A DNA stretch of 64,000 bases, from assembly GCF_000208385.1 (NCBI RefSeq), contig NC_015436.1:930001-994000 (forward strand), read 5' to 3'. Under the pieces are notes generated by a model. It did no database searches. It had not been told where the DNA came from and saw nothing but the letters and a program-made list of their open reading frames with translations. This document shows, one piece after another, positions 1 to 7,916 of this stretch. The DNA is from Parasphaerochaeta coccoides DSM 17374 (GTDB taxonomy: Bacteria; Spirochaetota; Spirochaetia; Sphaerochaetales; Sphaerochaetaceae). Position 1 is the stretch's first letter. The number at the start of each line of letters is the position of its first letter. The position numbers and the translations under genes are program-made.

Positions 1-545
1 AATTAGCTGCGCGGATGTTGGCTGTCCTTGCCCCTGATGGTGTCATTGCCCTGGCAGAAACCGTTCCGTCGGAGGGTTCCCGTCTGTCCGACTTCATGGA
101 GGTGGGTTCTTCGGCGCAGGATGTCCTGAAAGAAGCGGAGAAACACATTTATGCCTCCAATGTCGATGATATCGCAGGATGGAATGATGCCGATTTGCCA
201 GCGTGCTTCAAACAAGAAGGGTATGTGGTGGACATGGATAGCGATGATTTCCGTGAGGAACGAGCCATCACCCGTGAAGATTGTTTTCGTTGGATGGAGA
301 AAACCTATCTTCCCGCATTGAAGGAGGCTGGATGGAAAGGCAGCCCTGACCAGCTTTCTACATTGGTGACGGATGCTTTGGCGGATAGGCATGTCCAATG
401 GCGGCATCATGTGGTGTTCCTCTGTGTCAGGCATGCCGATACGGCGCGGCTATCCCCTACCGCCCATAGTGCCGTCCGCAGTGCCTCCCGTGACAAGGGA
501 ACGGGAGCATGGAAGGAGACACTGGAAAGTGTCCATGGTTTTTAA
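1..545 (+). CDS. C-terminal part of a RarA/methyltransferase-like fusion protein (cut by window edge)
   Basis: The reading frame is open through the left edge, so only the C-terminal ~181 residues are seen. They include a methyltransferase-like stretch (PDGVIALAETVP, then GSRLSDFM) and a helical tail with conserved-looking WNDADL and VQWRHHVVFL segments. I associate this arrangement with the C-terminal extension of spirochaete RarA-type AAA+ recombination ATPases. The ATPase part itself would lie outside the window, so this is recognition from family memory rather than proof. The tail after VRHA is low in recognisable features. An alternative is a free-standing class I methyltransferase. A tRNA array follows about 140 bases downstream on the same strand. 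Confidence 0.5.
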   Translation, partial: LAARMLAVLAPDGVIALAETVPSEGSRLSDFMEVGSSAQDVLKEAEKHIYASNVDDIAGWNDADLPACFKQEGYVVDMDSDDFREERAITREDCFRWMEKTYLPALKEAGWKGSPDQLSTLVTDALADRHVQWRHHVVFLCVRHADTARLSPTAHSAVRSASRDKGTGAWKETLESVHGF

Positions 546-606
546 TCTTTTACGGAAAAGAAGTTACGTCCAGAGAGGCTTTTTCATTGTTTTTGAACAG
601 TGAGAG

Positions 607-637
607 TTGACAAAAAAATGGCTTTACGGCATATTAA
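607..637 (+). promoter_or_regulatory. Probable promoter of the tRNA array
   Basis: A perfect TTGACA at 607-612 is followed, after a rather long 19-base spacer, by TATTAA at 632-637. It lies about 45 bases upstream of tRNA-His, with no other gene between. The spacer length is the weak point. Confidence 0.4.
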
Positions 638-682
638 TGCAGGTCGTTGCATCACTGCGGTGGGCAGCCCGCTTCAGCTCAT

Positions 683-756
683 GGTGGAAGTAGTTCAAAG
701 GTAGAGCCCCAGATTGTGGATCTGGTTGTTGCGGGTTCGAGCCCCGTCTTCCACCC
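683..756 (+). tRNA. tRNA-His (GTG)
   Basis: The 7-bp acceptor GTGGAAG (684-690) pairs with CTTCCAC (748-754). The anticodon loop TTGTGGA presents GTG, and the T arm carries GGTTCGA. A G at 683 faces C755, the extra G-1 pair expected of histidine tRNA. First gene of a five-tRNA cluster. Confidence 0.95.
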
Positions 757-787
757 TTCCCTCTGTAAGGGGGTCTGTTTGGAGACT

Positions 788-861
<74 letters not shown>

Positions 862-899
862 GAGTGCATGGTTTTTTGACAGTAAATAGGTAATGTCTT

Positions 900-972
900 G
901 GGCCGCTAGCTCAGCTGGTAGAGCAGCAGACTCTTAATCTGCGGGTCAAAGGTTCGATCCCTTTGCGGCTCA
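900..972 (+). tRNA. tRNA-Lys (CTT)
   Basis: The acceptor GGGCCGC pairs with GCGGCTC, with one G-U. The anticodon loop CTCTTAA gives CTT. The T arm is GGTTCGATCCC. CCA is not encoded; the gene ends at discriminator A972. Confidence 0.95.
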
Positions 973-1009
973 TATGTCTGGCATCTTGCAAAAACGCCTT
1001 GACAGCACC

Positions 1010-1091
1010 GCGAGAGTGGTGAAATTGGCAGACACGCTAGACTTAGGATCTAGTACCTTACGGTGTGCGGGTTCAAGTCCCGCCTCTCGCA
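1010..1091 (+). tRNA. tRNA-Leu (TAG)
   Basis: The acceptor GCGAGAG pairs with CTCTCGC. The anticodon loop CTTAGGA gives TAG. The long variable arm around TACCTTACGGTGT is typical of class II leucine tRNA. Discriminator A1091. Confidence 0.95.
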
Positions 1092-1127
1092 TACCGAGAA
1101 GCCCGTGTCATTGCCTGGTTCTTTTTC

Positions 1128-1199
1128 GCGAGAGTAGCTCAGTGGTAGAGCTCCACCTTGCCAAGGTGGATGTCGCGGGTTCAAATCCCGTCTCTCGCT
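1128..1199 (+). tRNA. tRNA-Gly (GCC)
   Basis: The acceptor GCGAGAG pairs with CTCTCGC. The anticodon loop CTTGCCA gives GCC. The discriminator is T1199, as usual for bacterial glycine tRNA. The 3' half from 1154 onward is duplicated at 1381-1434, which suggests that this gene has served as an integration site. Confidence 0.95.
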
Positions 1200-1203
1200 C
1201 TAG

Positions 1204-1241
1204 GTAACTAATTGCAATATAAGCAGTTAGTTACTTTTTTT
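1204..1241 (+). terminator. Intrinsic terminator of the tRNA array
   Basis: GTAACTAATTGC (1204-1215) pairs with GCAGTTAGTTAC (1223-1234) around a 7-base loop, with one G-T, and a run of seven T follows. It starts five bases after tRNA-Gly. Confidence 0.85.
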
Positions 1242-1380
1242 GTGTCTGATGCTCGTTTTGGGGTGTGATACCATATTTGTGATACCAAAACAGCAGAAAA
1301 AAGCTCCCAGCTAACTTTCTTACGTTTGAGGGTTTTTCTATGCAAAAATTCGTATCCTCACGGATTTCATCATGCTCAAG

Positions 1381-1434
1381 CACCTTTCCAAGGTGGATGT
1401 CGCGGGTTCAAATCCCGTCTCTCGCTCTAGGTAA
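1381..1434 (+). repeat. Direct repeat of the tRNA-Gly 3' half (att-like scar)
   Basis: These 54 bases repeat 1154-1207 with a single difference: G to T in the position matching anticodon base 34. The copy lacks the tRNA 5' half, so it is not a gene. The 173 bases between the copies hold the terminator and an AT-rich stretch with a short repeat, GTGATACCA, but no open gene. Duplicated tRNA 3' ends normally mark integration by a tyrosine recombinase. Here almost nothing of the element remains. No feature other than this scar is seen from 1242 to 1622. Confidence 0.75.
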
Positions 1435-1622
1435 AAATGGTTTGGAGCATATCCTTGCTGTTTTTTTAGGATATTCGGGTTCACCAGTGGCTGAAATCCG
1501 TTAAATACAGTATCATAGTCAAGTTGGTTGCATCCAGAAGCTCTGGATTGGATCATCCGCCGGTTTTTCCGGTAAAATACGTGCGGTTTACGCATTTTGC
1601 TTATGAAAGGAAGAGAAGTAGC

Positions 1623-2981
1623 ATGAGTGCTGAGAAGAAAATCAAAGAACTGGGGAACTCCTCCGTTGAATTGACGCTAACCATCACCGCGGCTGATATC
1701 GAAGCTGCGTACAAGGAATTGCTGGCGACCTATGGGAAGAAAGCCCAAATCAAAGGATTCCGCACAGGCAAGGCTCCGCTGTCTGTCCTTGAAGGAAAGT
1801 TTGGACAGGCAATCCGCGAGGAAAGCACCTTCAACACTCTTGAGAAAACCGTCCAGGCGGCCGTCGCTGAAATCGAGGATCAATTCAAACCCCTCCCCTA
1901 CAGTACGCCCGTCCTCCAGAACGAAGAATCCCTGCTTCCTTTCAAGCCCGATACTGACATCACTTTCTCCGTCGTCTACGATGTCATACCCGCGTTCGAG
2001 CTTCCTGCCTATAAAGGACTGACCGTGGAAGCACCCAAAGTCGAAGTCACCGATGATTTGGTAAACAAGGAAATCGAACAGCTCCGCGACCAGAACGCCC
2101 TTGTACGTGAGAAAGACGGTACGGTAGCGAATGGGGATGTCGTGACCGTCGATTATACCGAGCTTGACGCTGACAAGAATGAAATCGAGAACACCGCTCG
2201 CAAGGACTTCACCTTCACCGTAGGCAGCGGCTACAATTTCTACAAGATTGACGAAGACATCATCGGCATGGCAAAGGATGAGGAAAAGATTTTTGAGAAA
2301 ACCTACCCTGCTGATTACGATCTTCCCGATTACGCAGGAAAGACCATCGCACTCAAGGCCACAGTGAAGAACGTCAAGACCCGCGAGTTGCCTGAATTGG
2401 ACGACGAGTTCGCCCAGGACGTAAAGGAAGAATACAAGACTGTCGCTGACTTGGTGAAAGCAACACGGGAAAAACTAGAGGAGCATCTCAAGACTCATCT
2501 GGATGAAACCAAGCTCTCCGCCCTGACCGACAAGATATTGGAGACTGTCGATATTCCTGTGCCTGCGTCAATGATTCGGATTGAGGTTGAACAGAACTGG
2601 AACAAGTTTGTCCGCCAGAGCGGGCTGAACGAAGAACAGGTTCTGAAGTTCCTCCAGTTCCAGAACCAGACCAAGGAAAGTGTGATGGACGAATGGAAAG
2701 AACCTGCTGCCAAGAGCTTGAAGGTTCAGCTCCTTTTGGACAAAATCAAAGAAGCGGAAAACTTCCAGATTGACGACAAGGAACTTGCTGAAGCCGAGGC
2801 TGAACAGCTCAAGGACATCACGGATGAAGCGCAGAAAACCTACTACCGCGACATGATTCTTGACGACCTCAAGTTCCGTAAGGTCGGTCCCTTCCTGCTG
2901 GAAAACAACACCTTCATAGAAGGCGAGCCTCTCACCTATGACCAATTCATCCAGGGTGCGCACGCCACACACGCCCACTGA
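1623..2981 (+). CDS. tig: Trigger factor (ribosome-associated chaperone and prolyl isomerase)
   Basis: Trigger factor binds the ribosome exit tunnel and shields nascent chains. The 452-residue product has the ribosome-docking signature GFRTGKAP at residues 45-52, a central FKBP-type domain around 155-245 (GDVVTVDYTELD, then DEDIIGM and LPDYAGKTI), and a long helical C-terminal domain. The length suits the family. I start at the ATG at 1623, behind AAGGAAGAGA; the frame is open further upstream without a site. It heads the tig-clpP-clpX arrangement common in bacteria, linking folding with proteolysis. A terminator-like hairpin separates it from clpP. Confidence 0.97.
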   Translation: MSAEKKIKELGNSSVELTLTITAADIEAAYKELLATYGKKAQIKGFRTGKAPLSVLEGKFGQAIREESTFNTLEKTVQAAVAEIEDQFKPLPYSTPVLQNEESLLPFKPDTDITFSVVYDVIPAFELPAYKGLTVEAPKVEVTDDLVNKEIEQLRDQNALVREKDGTVANGDVVTVDYTELDADKNEIENTARKDFTFTVGSGYNFYKIDEDIIGMAKDEEKIFEKTYPADYDLPDYAGKTIALKATVKNVKTRELPELDDEFAQDVKEEYKTVADLVKATREKLEEHLKTHLDETKLSALTDKILETVDIPVPASMIRIEVEQNWNKFVRQSGLNEEQVLKFLQFQNQTKESVMDEWKEPAAKSLKVQLLLDKIKEAENFQIDDKELAEAEAEQLKDITDEAQKTYYRDMILDDLKFRKVGPFLLENNTFIEGEPLTYDQFIQGAHATHAH

Positions 2982-2995
2982 GAATTGAGTGACCG

Positions 2996-3027
2996 AAAGC
3001 AGGGCGCTCCGGAGTCCTGCTTTTTTT
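2996..3027 (+). terminator. Intrinsic terminator between tig and clpP
   Basis: AAAGCAGG and CCTGCTTT flank an inner CTCCGGAG palindrome, followed by seven T. It probably ends part of the tig transcripts while letting others reach clpP. Confidence 0.7.
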
Positions 3028-3045
3028 CTAAAGGAGCCTGTAAGC

Positions 3046-3648
3046 ATGGATAGAACGGAAAGGATGAATTCACTCGTCCCTGTCGTCGTGGAACAATCCG
3101 GCATCGGAGAACGTTCCTATGACATTTTCAGCCGTCTGCTCAAGGATCGCATCATCTTCCTTGACGGAGAGATAAATGACGTAACGGCGGATCTCGCCGT
3201 TGCACAACTCCTCTTTTTGGAGTCCGAGGATCCGAGCAAGGACATCAGCCTGTACATCAACTCCCCAGGGGGAAGCGTCACGGCAGGGCTTGCCATCTAT
3301 GATACTATTCAGTACATTCACAGCGATGTCCAGACCATCTGCATAGGGCAGGCCGCTTCCATGGCGGCGTTGTTGCTGACATCCGGAGCGGCAGGAAAAA
3401 GATTCATCCTTCCTTCCGCGCGGGTCATGATCCACCAACCGTGGGGAGGCGTCCAAGGACAAGCTACCGATATTGGCATCCATGCCAGGGAGATGTCCCG
3501 CATCAAGCAGTTGACGGTGGATATTTTTGCCCGGCACACAGGACATCCTGCTGACCAAGTGAAAAAAGACCTGGAAAGGGATTATTTCCTTGCCGCGCCA
3601 GATGCCGTGGCTTATGGAATCGTTGACCACGTGATGAAAAGGAACTGA
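3046..3648 (+). CDS. clpP: ATP-dependent Clp protease proteolytic subunit
   Basis: ClpP forms the barrel-shaped serine peptidase that degrades proteins unfolded by ClpX or ClpA. The 200-residue product has the oxyanion segment SPGGSV (73-78), nucleophile Ser105 in GQAASMAA, His130 in MIHQPWGG and Asp179 in the RDYF segment, so the catalytic triad is intact. The chosen ATG at 3046 follows AAGGAGCC; the open frame upstream carries no convincing site. clpX starts two bases after the stop, so the pair is surely co-transcribed and likely translationally coupled. Confidence 0.97.
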   Translation: MDRTERMNSLVPVVVEQSGIGERSYDIFSRLLKDRIIFLDGEINDVTADLAVAQLLFLESEDPSKDISLYINSPGGSVTAGLAIYDTIQYIHSDVQTICIGQAASMAALLLTSGAAGKRFILPSARVMIHQPWGGVQGQATDIGIHAREMSRIKQLTVDIFARHTGHPADQVKKDLERDYFLAAPDAVAYGIVDHVMKRN

Positions 3649-3650
3649 TA

Positions 3651-4883
3651 ATGGCAAGACCTTCCAAACTATGCTCTTTCTGCGGCAAAAGCGCGGATGA
3701 AGTAAAAAGACTCATCTCCGGCCCTGGAGGCGTGTCGATTTGCGACCAGTGTGTCAAGACCTGCAACGTAATCCTCGCCGAATCCCCAGATCCAACAGAG
3801 GAAACCCTGCCCGAAGAACTTCCTACTCCTCAGGAGATAAAAAGCTATCTCGATGATTATGTAATTGGGCAGGATGCTGCAAAGCGCGTCCTGTCGGTCG
3901 CTGTCTATAATCATTATAAGAGAATCAAGTATCAGAACCGCCTCAGCAAGGAAGAAGGCGTGGAGATGGACAAGTCGAACATCCTGATGATCGGACCAAC
4001 CGGTACGGGAAAGACTCTGCTTGCCCGAACCCTTGCCCGCAAACTGAAAGTTCCTTTTGCCATTGCCGACGCTACCACGCTCACCGAGGCGGGATATGTC
4101 GGCGAGGATGTGGAGAACATCCTTCTCAAGCTCATCCAGAACGCAAATGATAATATCGCCGAAGCGGAACGGGGCATCATCTTCATCGATGAAATCGACA
4201 AGATTGCCAAGAAAGGAGAGAACGTCTCCATCACTCGCGATGTGTCCGGCGAAGGCGTACAGCAGGCTCTGCTGAAAATCATCGAGGGAACCGAGGCAAA
4301 CGTCCCGCCTCAGGGAGGACGCAAGCATCCCAACCAGGAAATGATCAAGATCAACACCAGCAACATCCTTTTTATCTGTGGAGGCGCTTTTGTCGGTCTG
4401 GAAAAAGTGATTGAGAAACGGGTTGCTTCCCAACCTATGGGTTTCGGTGCTACTCTATCCAGTTCCCAGAAGGATCTTTCGACACTGTACAAGGAATTGC
4501 TCCCCGATGATTTGGTCAAGTTCGGACTGATTCCTGAATTTATCGGACGCCTGCCAATCCACGTCTCCTTGGACAACCTGAAGAAGGAAGATTTAATCAG
4601 GATCATTTCCGAGCCAAAGAACGCCATCCTTCGTCAGTACGTAGCTTCGTTCAAACTTGACAATGTGTCCCTGGAATTCAAGCAGGAAGCCGTTGACGCT
4701 ATCGCCGAGAAAGCAATTGGACAAAAAACCGGTGCCCGTGGACTGCGTTCCATCGTAGAGAACATCATGATTGATATCATGTACGACATCCCATCCATGA
4801 GCAATGTCAAGAAGGTTGTCATTGATCGGGATGCTGTCGTAAACGGTACGAAGCCCAAGCTCCTCATTGCATCGGAGGGTTGA
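3651..4883 (+). CDS. clpX: Clp protease ATP-binding subunit ClpX
   Basis: AAA+ unfoldase that feeds substrates to ClpP. The 410-residue product shows the N-terminal four-cysteine zinc-binding domain (Cys8, Cys11, Cys31, Cys34), Walker A GPTGTGKT (115-122), pore loop GYVG (148-151), Walker B with IIFIDEID (176-183) and a C-terminal sensor-2 region with KTGARGLRS. Length and domain order are standard. It follows clpP by two bases and overlaps no gene. The downstream DHH gene starts just after its stop, which implies one operon. Confidence 0.97.
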   Translation: MARPSKLCSFCGKSADEVKRLISGPGGVSICDQCVKTCNVILAESPDPTEETLPEELPTPQEIKSYLDDYVIGQDAAKRVLSVAVYNHYKRIKYQNRLSKEEGVEMDKSNILMIGPTGTGKTLLARTLARKLKVPFAIADATTLTEAGYVGEDVENILLKLIQNANDNIAEAERGIIFIDEIDKIAKKGENVSITRDVSGEGVQQALLKIIEGTEANVPPQGGRKHPNQEMIKINTSNILFICGGAFVGLEKVIEKRVASQPMGFGATLSSSQKDLSTLYKELLPDDLVKFGLIPEFIGRLPIHVSLDNLKKEDLIRIISEPKNAILRQYVASFKLDNVSLEFKQEAVDAIAEKAIGQKTGARGLRSIVENIMIDIMYDIPSMSNVKKVVIDRDAVVNGTKPKLLIASEG

Positions 4884-4884
4884 T

Positions 4885-5868
4885 ATGATTTACCCCCACG
4901 TGCCTGAAGATATCGCCAATGCGCTTCGTTCTTGCAAGAAAGCCATCATCATAGGACATGTCGCTCCTGATGGTGACTGTTGTTGCAGTGAAATCGCCAT
5001 GAGATATCTTCTCTCCAAGCTGGGAACTAAGGAAATCCTCCTTGCTAACGCTGGTCCTTTCGAAAGACCAGAGATACGGGAATGGAAGGACTCCTTTGTC
5101 TCTCACATCCCTGCTGAATGGAAAAGTGATGATCCCTTGGTTATCGTCGTTGACTGTTCCACATTGGACCGTATAGGACATTTGGCCACAGAGATAGAAG
5201 GTCTGCGTACTTTGGTCATTGACCACCACAGTACCGGCGTTCCTTTCGGTGATTTGCGCTTCATTTTTACCCATTCCTTCTCCACTACCCTGTTGATACA
5301 GCACCTGTTCGTTCACCTGGGAGTAGAGATTGACAATTTTGCCGCCGAACACCTGTTCTTCGGTTTTGCCACCGACACCGGGTTCTTCCGTTTCATCGGA
5401 CCTGGCAGGGGTGAAACGCTGCGAATGGCAGCGGATTTGGTTGATGCAGGAGTCTCTCCTAACGAAATCTACGACCGCATGACCGGCGGGCGTCCCATTG
5501 AATCCATCCAGTACCTCGCCGCCTTGATTGCCCGTATTGAATCTTTCTATGATGGCAAGGTGCTGCTTGTCGAGGACAGCAAAGAAGACATGGTACGCTT
5601 TGGGGAACAGAATCGACCGAGTGATGCCCTCTATGCAGCGTTGCTTTCCATCGACGGCGTCCAGATGGTCATTTTCATCAAGCATATCGACGGTCAAAGC
5701 ATTGAACTCGGTCTGCGCTCCAGCCATTCCTCGGACATTGATGTCGGCGCTTTGGCAGGATTGCTAGGCGGCGGTGGACACTGCAAGGCCGCTGGCGCCA
5801 CTGTTCAACAGTCAATCCAAGAAGTGAGAAATTTTCTTCTGACCGCGATTTCTGAAAAAATAAACTGA
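4885..5868 (+). CDS. DHH-family phosphoesterase (NrnA-like oligoribonuclease / pAp phosphatase type)
   Basis: The 327-residue protein has the DHH-DHHA1 layout: HVAPDGD (25-31), VVDCS around Asp90, IDHHSTG (112-118), a spacer, and a C-terminal glycine-rich GGGGHCKAAG motif near 295-304. NrnA-type members trim very short RNA oligomers to mononucleotides and can dephosphorylate pAp; which activity applies here cannot be read from sequence. In place of the usual metal-site spacing there are three consecutive cysteines right after HVAPDGD, an unusual feature. The ATG at 4885 is one base past the clpX stop, behind GGAGGGTT, so it is probably translated from the clp transcript. Confidence 0.88.
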   Translation: MIYPHVPEDIANALRSCKKAIIIGHVAPDGDCCCSEIAMRYLLSKLGTKEILLANAGPFERPEIREWKDSFVSHIPAEWKSDDPLVIVVDCSTLDRIGHLATEIEGLRTLVIDHHSTGVPFGDLRFIFTHSFSTTLLIQHLFVHLGVEIDNFAAEHLFFGFATDTGFFRFIGPGRGETLRMAADLVDAGVSPNEIYDRMTGGRPIESIQYLAALIARIESFYDGKVLLVEDSKEDMVRFGEQNRPSDALYAALLSIDGVQMVIFIKHIDGQSIELGLRSSHSSDIDVGALAGLLGGGGHCKAAGATVQQSIQEVRNFLLTAISEKIN

Positions 5869-6010
5869 TTATTATTTCTTTATTACACAAAAAATAATTG
5901 CCATTGGCTTGGAATAATCCAAAAAGTTGGCATGATCCTTTCATATTATATTCCTGCTGTTCATGCGGATTGTTCACATAATATTCCCCGCATGATCGCA
6001 GGAGGCTCTG

Positions 6011-7228
6011 ATGAGCATGTCACTGTACCTCTCCCCGGCGTGGGAAGAGGATTTGAACCATCGGGTAAGGCAATACGTTGCCTTAAAGGAAAAACACAGT
6101 CTGTCCATGCAGGAACAAATTCACATGGAACGACTTTTGGACAGATTGAAGGAAAATCTAATGGAGTTCCTCTATCAGTATCCTGTGTACCATCGTCTCA
6201 TAGATAGCGAGGATGCCGGGGAGTTCCTTGACTTCTGTCTGCCGGGAATCCAAGGAATGCTGGATTCATACCGATACGCTTGGGTACCCTTTGACAAGTA
6301 TCTCAAGATCATTGTGAAACGCCGTCGCGATACATGGCTCAGGTCACGAAAAAAAACGATTCAAGAGGAACGTTGCATCCTCACCTATGAGCCAATTCGT
6401 GGAATCACAGGAATCCCTGCATACAAGAAAGGTCATGAAGAAGGCGAAGAACCGGAAATCCTTGATGATGTGCCCGATGTATTTGATATCGTAGCCATGC
6501 AGAAAGAGTCCGACATCATACTGCGTCTTGACGCGACAAGTCCTACGAAGCTAATCAGGAAGAAACACAGGAACCGACAGTCAGCCTTCACTCTTGATGC
6601 GCGATACCGGAATCCGGAGAAAGGTATTCCACCGGAAGTCCTGTTCAGCGAAATCTCCTGGTATCCTGCCACTTTCCATATCACGGCGGCGCGACGGGCT
6701 TGCCTTGCTGACCTACACAGGTTGAATCCTGCCGCATACCGGCTGTGCCTTTACTTGACTTCTCCCTTGCACCGTCGTCGCATCCTGATGCTGATGATGA
6801 CATCTCCCGATCGGCTGGAGCCTCATGACATAGAATTCATGGCGGCATTGTTCGATGTTGATGTCGCGCTTCTTGAGGAGTTGCTTTGGCATGCAAGGAA
6901 ATTGCAGGTAAAACAGCAACGGAACCGTGAGTCATTGGAAATCAACAGGAATACTCACTGGATTCGCATGGTCATGTTGCAGGAGCAGGAGAATCTTTAT
7001 GGCATGTCTGAAACTGATGAGAAGATGAAAGCTTCAATTGTGCTGGAGCATCAGAAGGAAGCGGCCTATAAACGGCGGCTCCATGACCTGAAGCACATGC
7101 AGTCTCGGCTTTCTCACAGCAATATCGCCCACATGCTCAAAATACCGCATGGTACGGTGTGTTCCGGCATACATTACGGAAAAGCGTTGATTCAGCGCTG
7201 CCTGTATCCGGATATGGACGATGTATGA
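6011..7228 (+). CDS. Unrecognised 405-residue protein with sigma-factor-like segments
   Basis: I do not recognise a named family. The middle of the N-terminal half has a basic helix (FDKYLKIIVKRRRDTWLRSR, about 97-116) that resembles sigma region 2. The C-terminal end (about 370-397) reads like a region-4 helix-turn-helix: LSHSNIAHMLKIPHGTV followed by SGIHYGKAL. Between them lies a long, acidic then basic stretch unlike ordinary ECF factors. The start ATG at 6011 follows AGGAGG. It overlaps no upstream gene, and its stop lies just before the rdgB start, so the two are probably co-transcribed. A divergent sigma-like regulator is my best guess; it could equally be another DNA-binding protein. 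Confidence 0.6.
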   Translation: MSMSLYLSPAWEEDLNHRVRQYVALKEKHSLSMQEQIHMERLLDRLKENLMEFLYQYPVYHRLIDSEDAGEFLDFCLPGIQGMLDSYRYAWVPFDKYLKIIVKRRRDTWLRSRKKTIQEERCILTYEPIRGITGIPAYKKGHEEGEEPEILDDVPDVFDIVAMQKESDIILRLDATSPTKLIRKKHRNRQSAFTLDARYRNPEKGIPPEVLFSEISWYPATFHITAARRACLADLHRLNPAAYRLCLYLTSPLHRRRILMLMMTSPDRLEPHDIEFMAALFDVDVALLEELLWHARKLQVKQQRNRESLEINRNTHWIRMVMLQEQENLYGMSETDEKMKASIVLEHQKEAAYKRRLHDLKHMQSRLSHSNIAHMLKIPHGTVCSGIHYGKALIQRCLYPDMDDV

Positions 7229-7250
7229 TGAATTCGGTATTGTTGTGGCA

Positions 7251-7916
7251 ATGAAAAAAATATTGCTCGCATCCGGAAACTTGCACAAGAAAGAAGAAAT
7301 CCAACGCATGCTTCCGGAATATGAAATCATGACTCCCACTGATGTGGGAGTTTTATGGGATTGTGAGGAAAATGCTCCCACTTTCACGGGAAATGCCCTG
7401 ATAAAAGCCTTGGCTTTGCACAAGGTCACTTCCACTATGGGTATTCCCATCCTTGCCGATGATTCCGGACTGGTAATTCCTGCCCTTGGTGGGGAACCGG
7501 GAGTACATTCCGCACGCTATGGTAGTGAAAATGCCGGGCGTTTGCTGGAAGCTCATGAGAAGAACAAGTATCTGCTCCACAACATGGAGGGATATGTAGG
7601 AAGCCAGCGGAAGGCAAGTTTCGTATGCGCTATAGCCGTTGTCTTTTCTTCTCTTTGCCATTTCACCGTACAGGAAGAAGTAGAGGGTTCAATATTGACA
7701 GAAGAACATGGATCGGGTGGCTTCGGCTATGATCCGATTTTTTTTGTCGATGAGGCAGGGATGAGCATGGCAGCACTGGATTCGTGGCAGAAAGACTATT
7801 TCAGCCATCGCGGCCGTGCGCTACGGGCAGCACAAAAGATCCTGACAAGCGTATATTGCAATAAAGAGTCAACTATAAAGAGGCATGCAGATGAACAAGA
7901 CACCACAGCGAAATGA
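7251..7916 (+). CDS. rdgB: XTP/dITP diphosphatase (non-canonical purine NTP pyrophosphatase)
   Basis: The enzyme hydrolyses ITP, dITP and XTP to monophosphates and keeps deaminated purines out of nucleic acids. Family marks are ASGNLHKKEEI at the N-terminus, FTGNALIKA, ADDSGLVIPALGG, GGFGYDPIFFV and SHRGRALRA near the C-terminus. I place the start at the ATG at 7251, where the hallmark ILLASGN begins four residues in. The frame is also open from 7221. The product is 221 residues with a slightly longer tail than usual, and its 3' end overlaps the pepF start. Confidence 0.93.
   Translation: MKKILLASGNLHKKEEIQRMLPEYEIMTPTDVGVLWDCEENAPTFTGNALIKALALHKVTSTMGIPILADDSGLVIPALGGEPGVHSARYGSENAGRLLEAHEKNKYLLHNMEGYVGSQRKASFVCAIAVVFSSLCHFTVQEEVEGSILTEEHGSGGFGYDPIFFVDEAGMSMAALDSWQKDYFSHRGRALRAAQKILTSVYCNKESTIKRHADEQDTTAK

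Noticed and set aside
1242-1380. Repeated GTGATACCA words between the tRNA-Gly copies taken as a CRISPR or small array
   Set aside because: Only two short copies with irregular spacing, no array structure.
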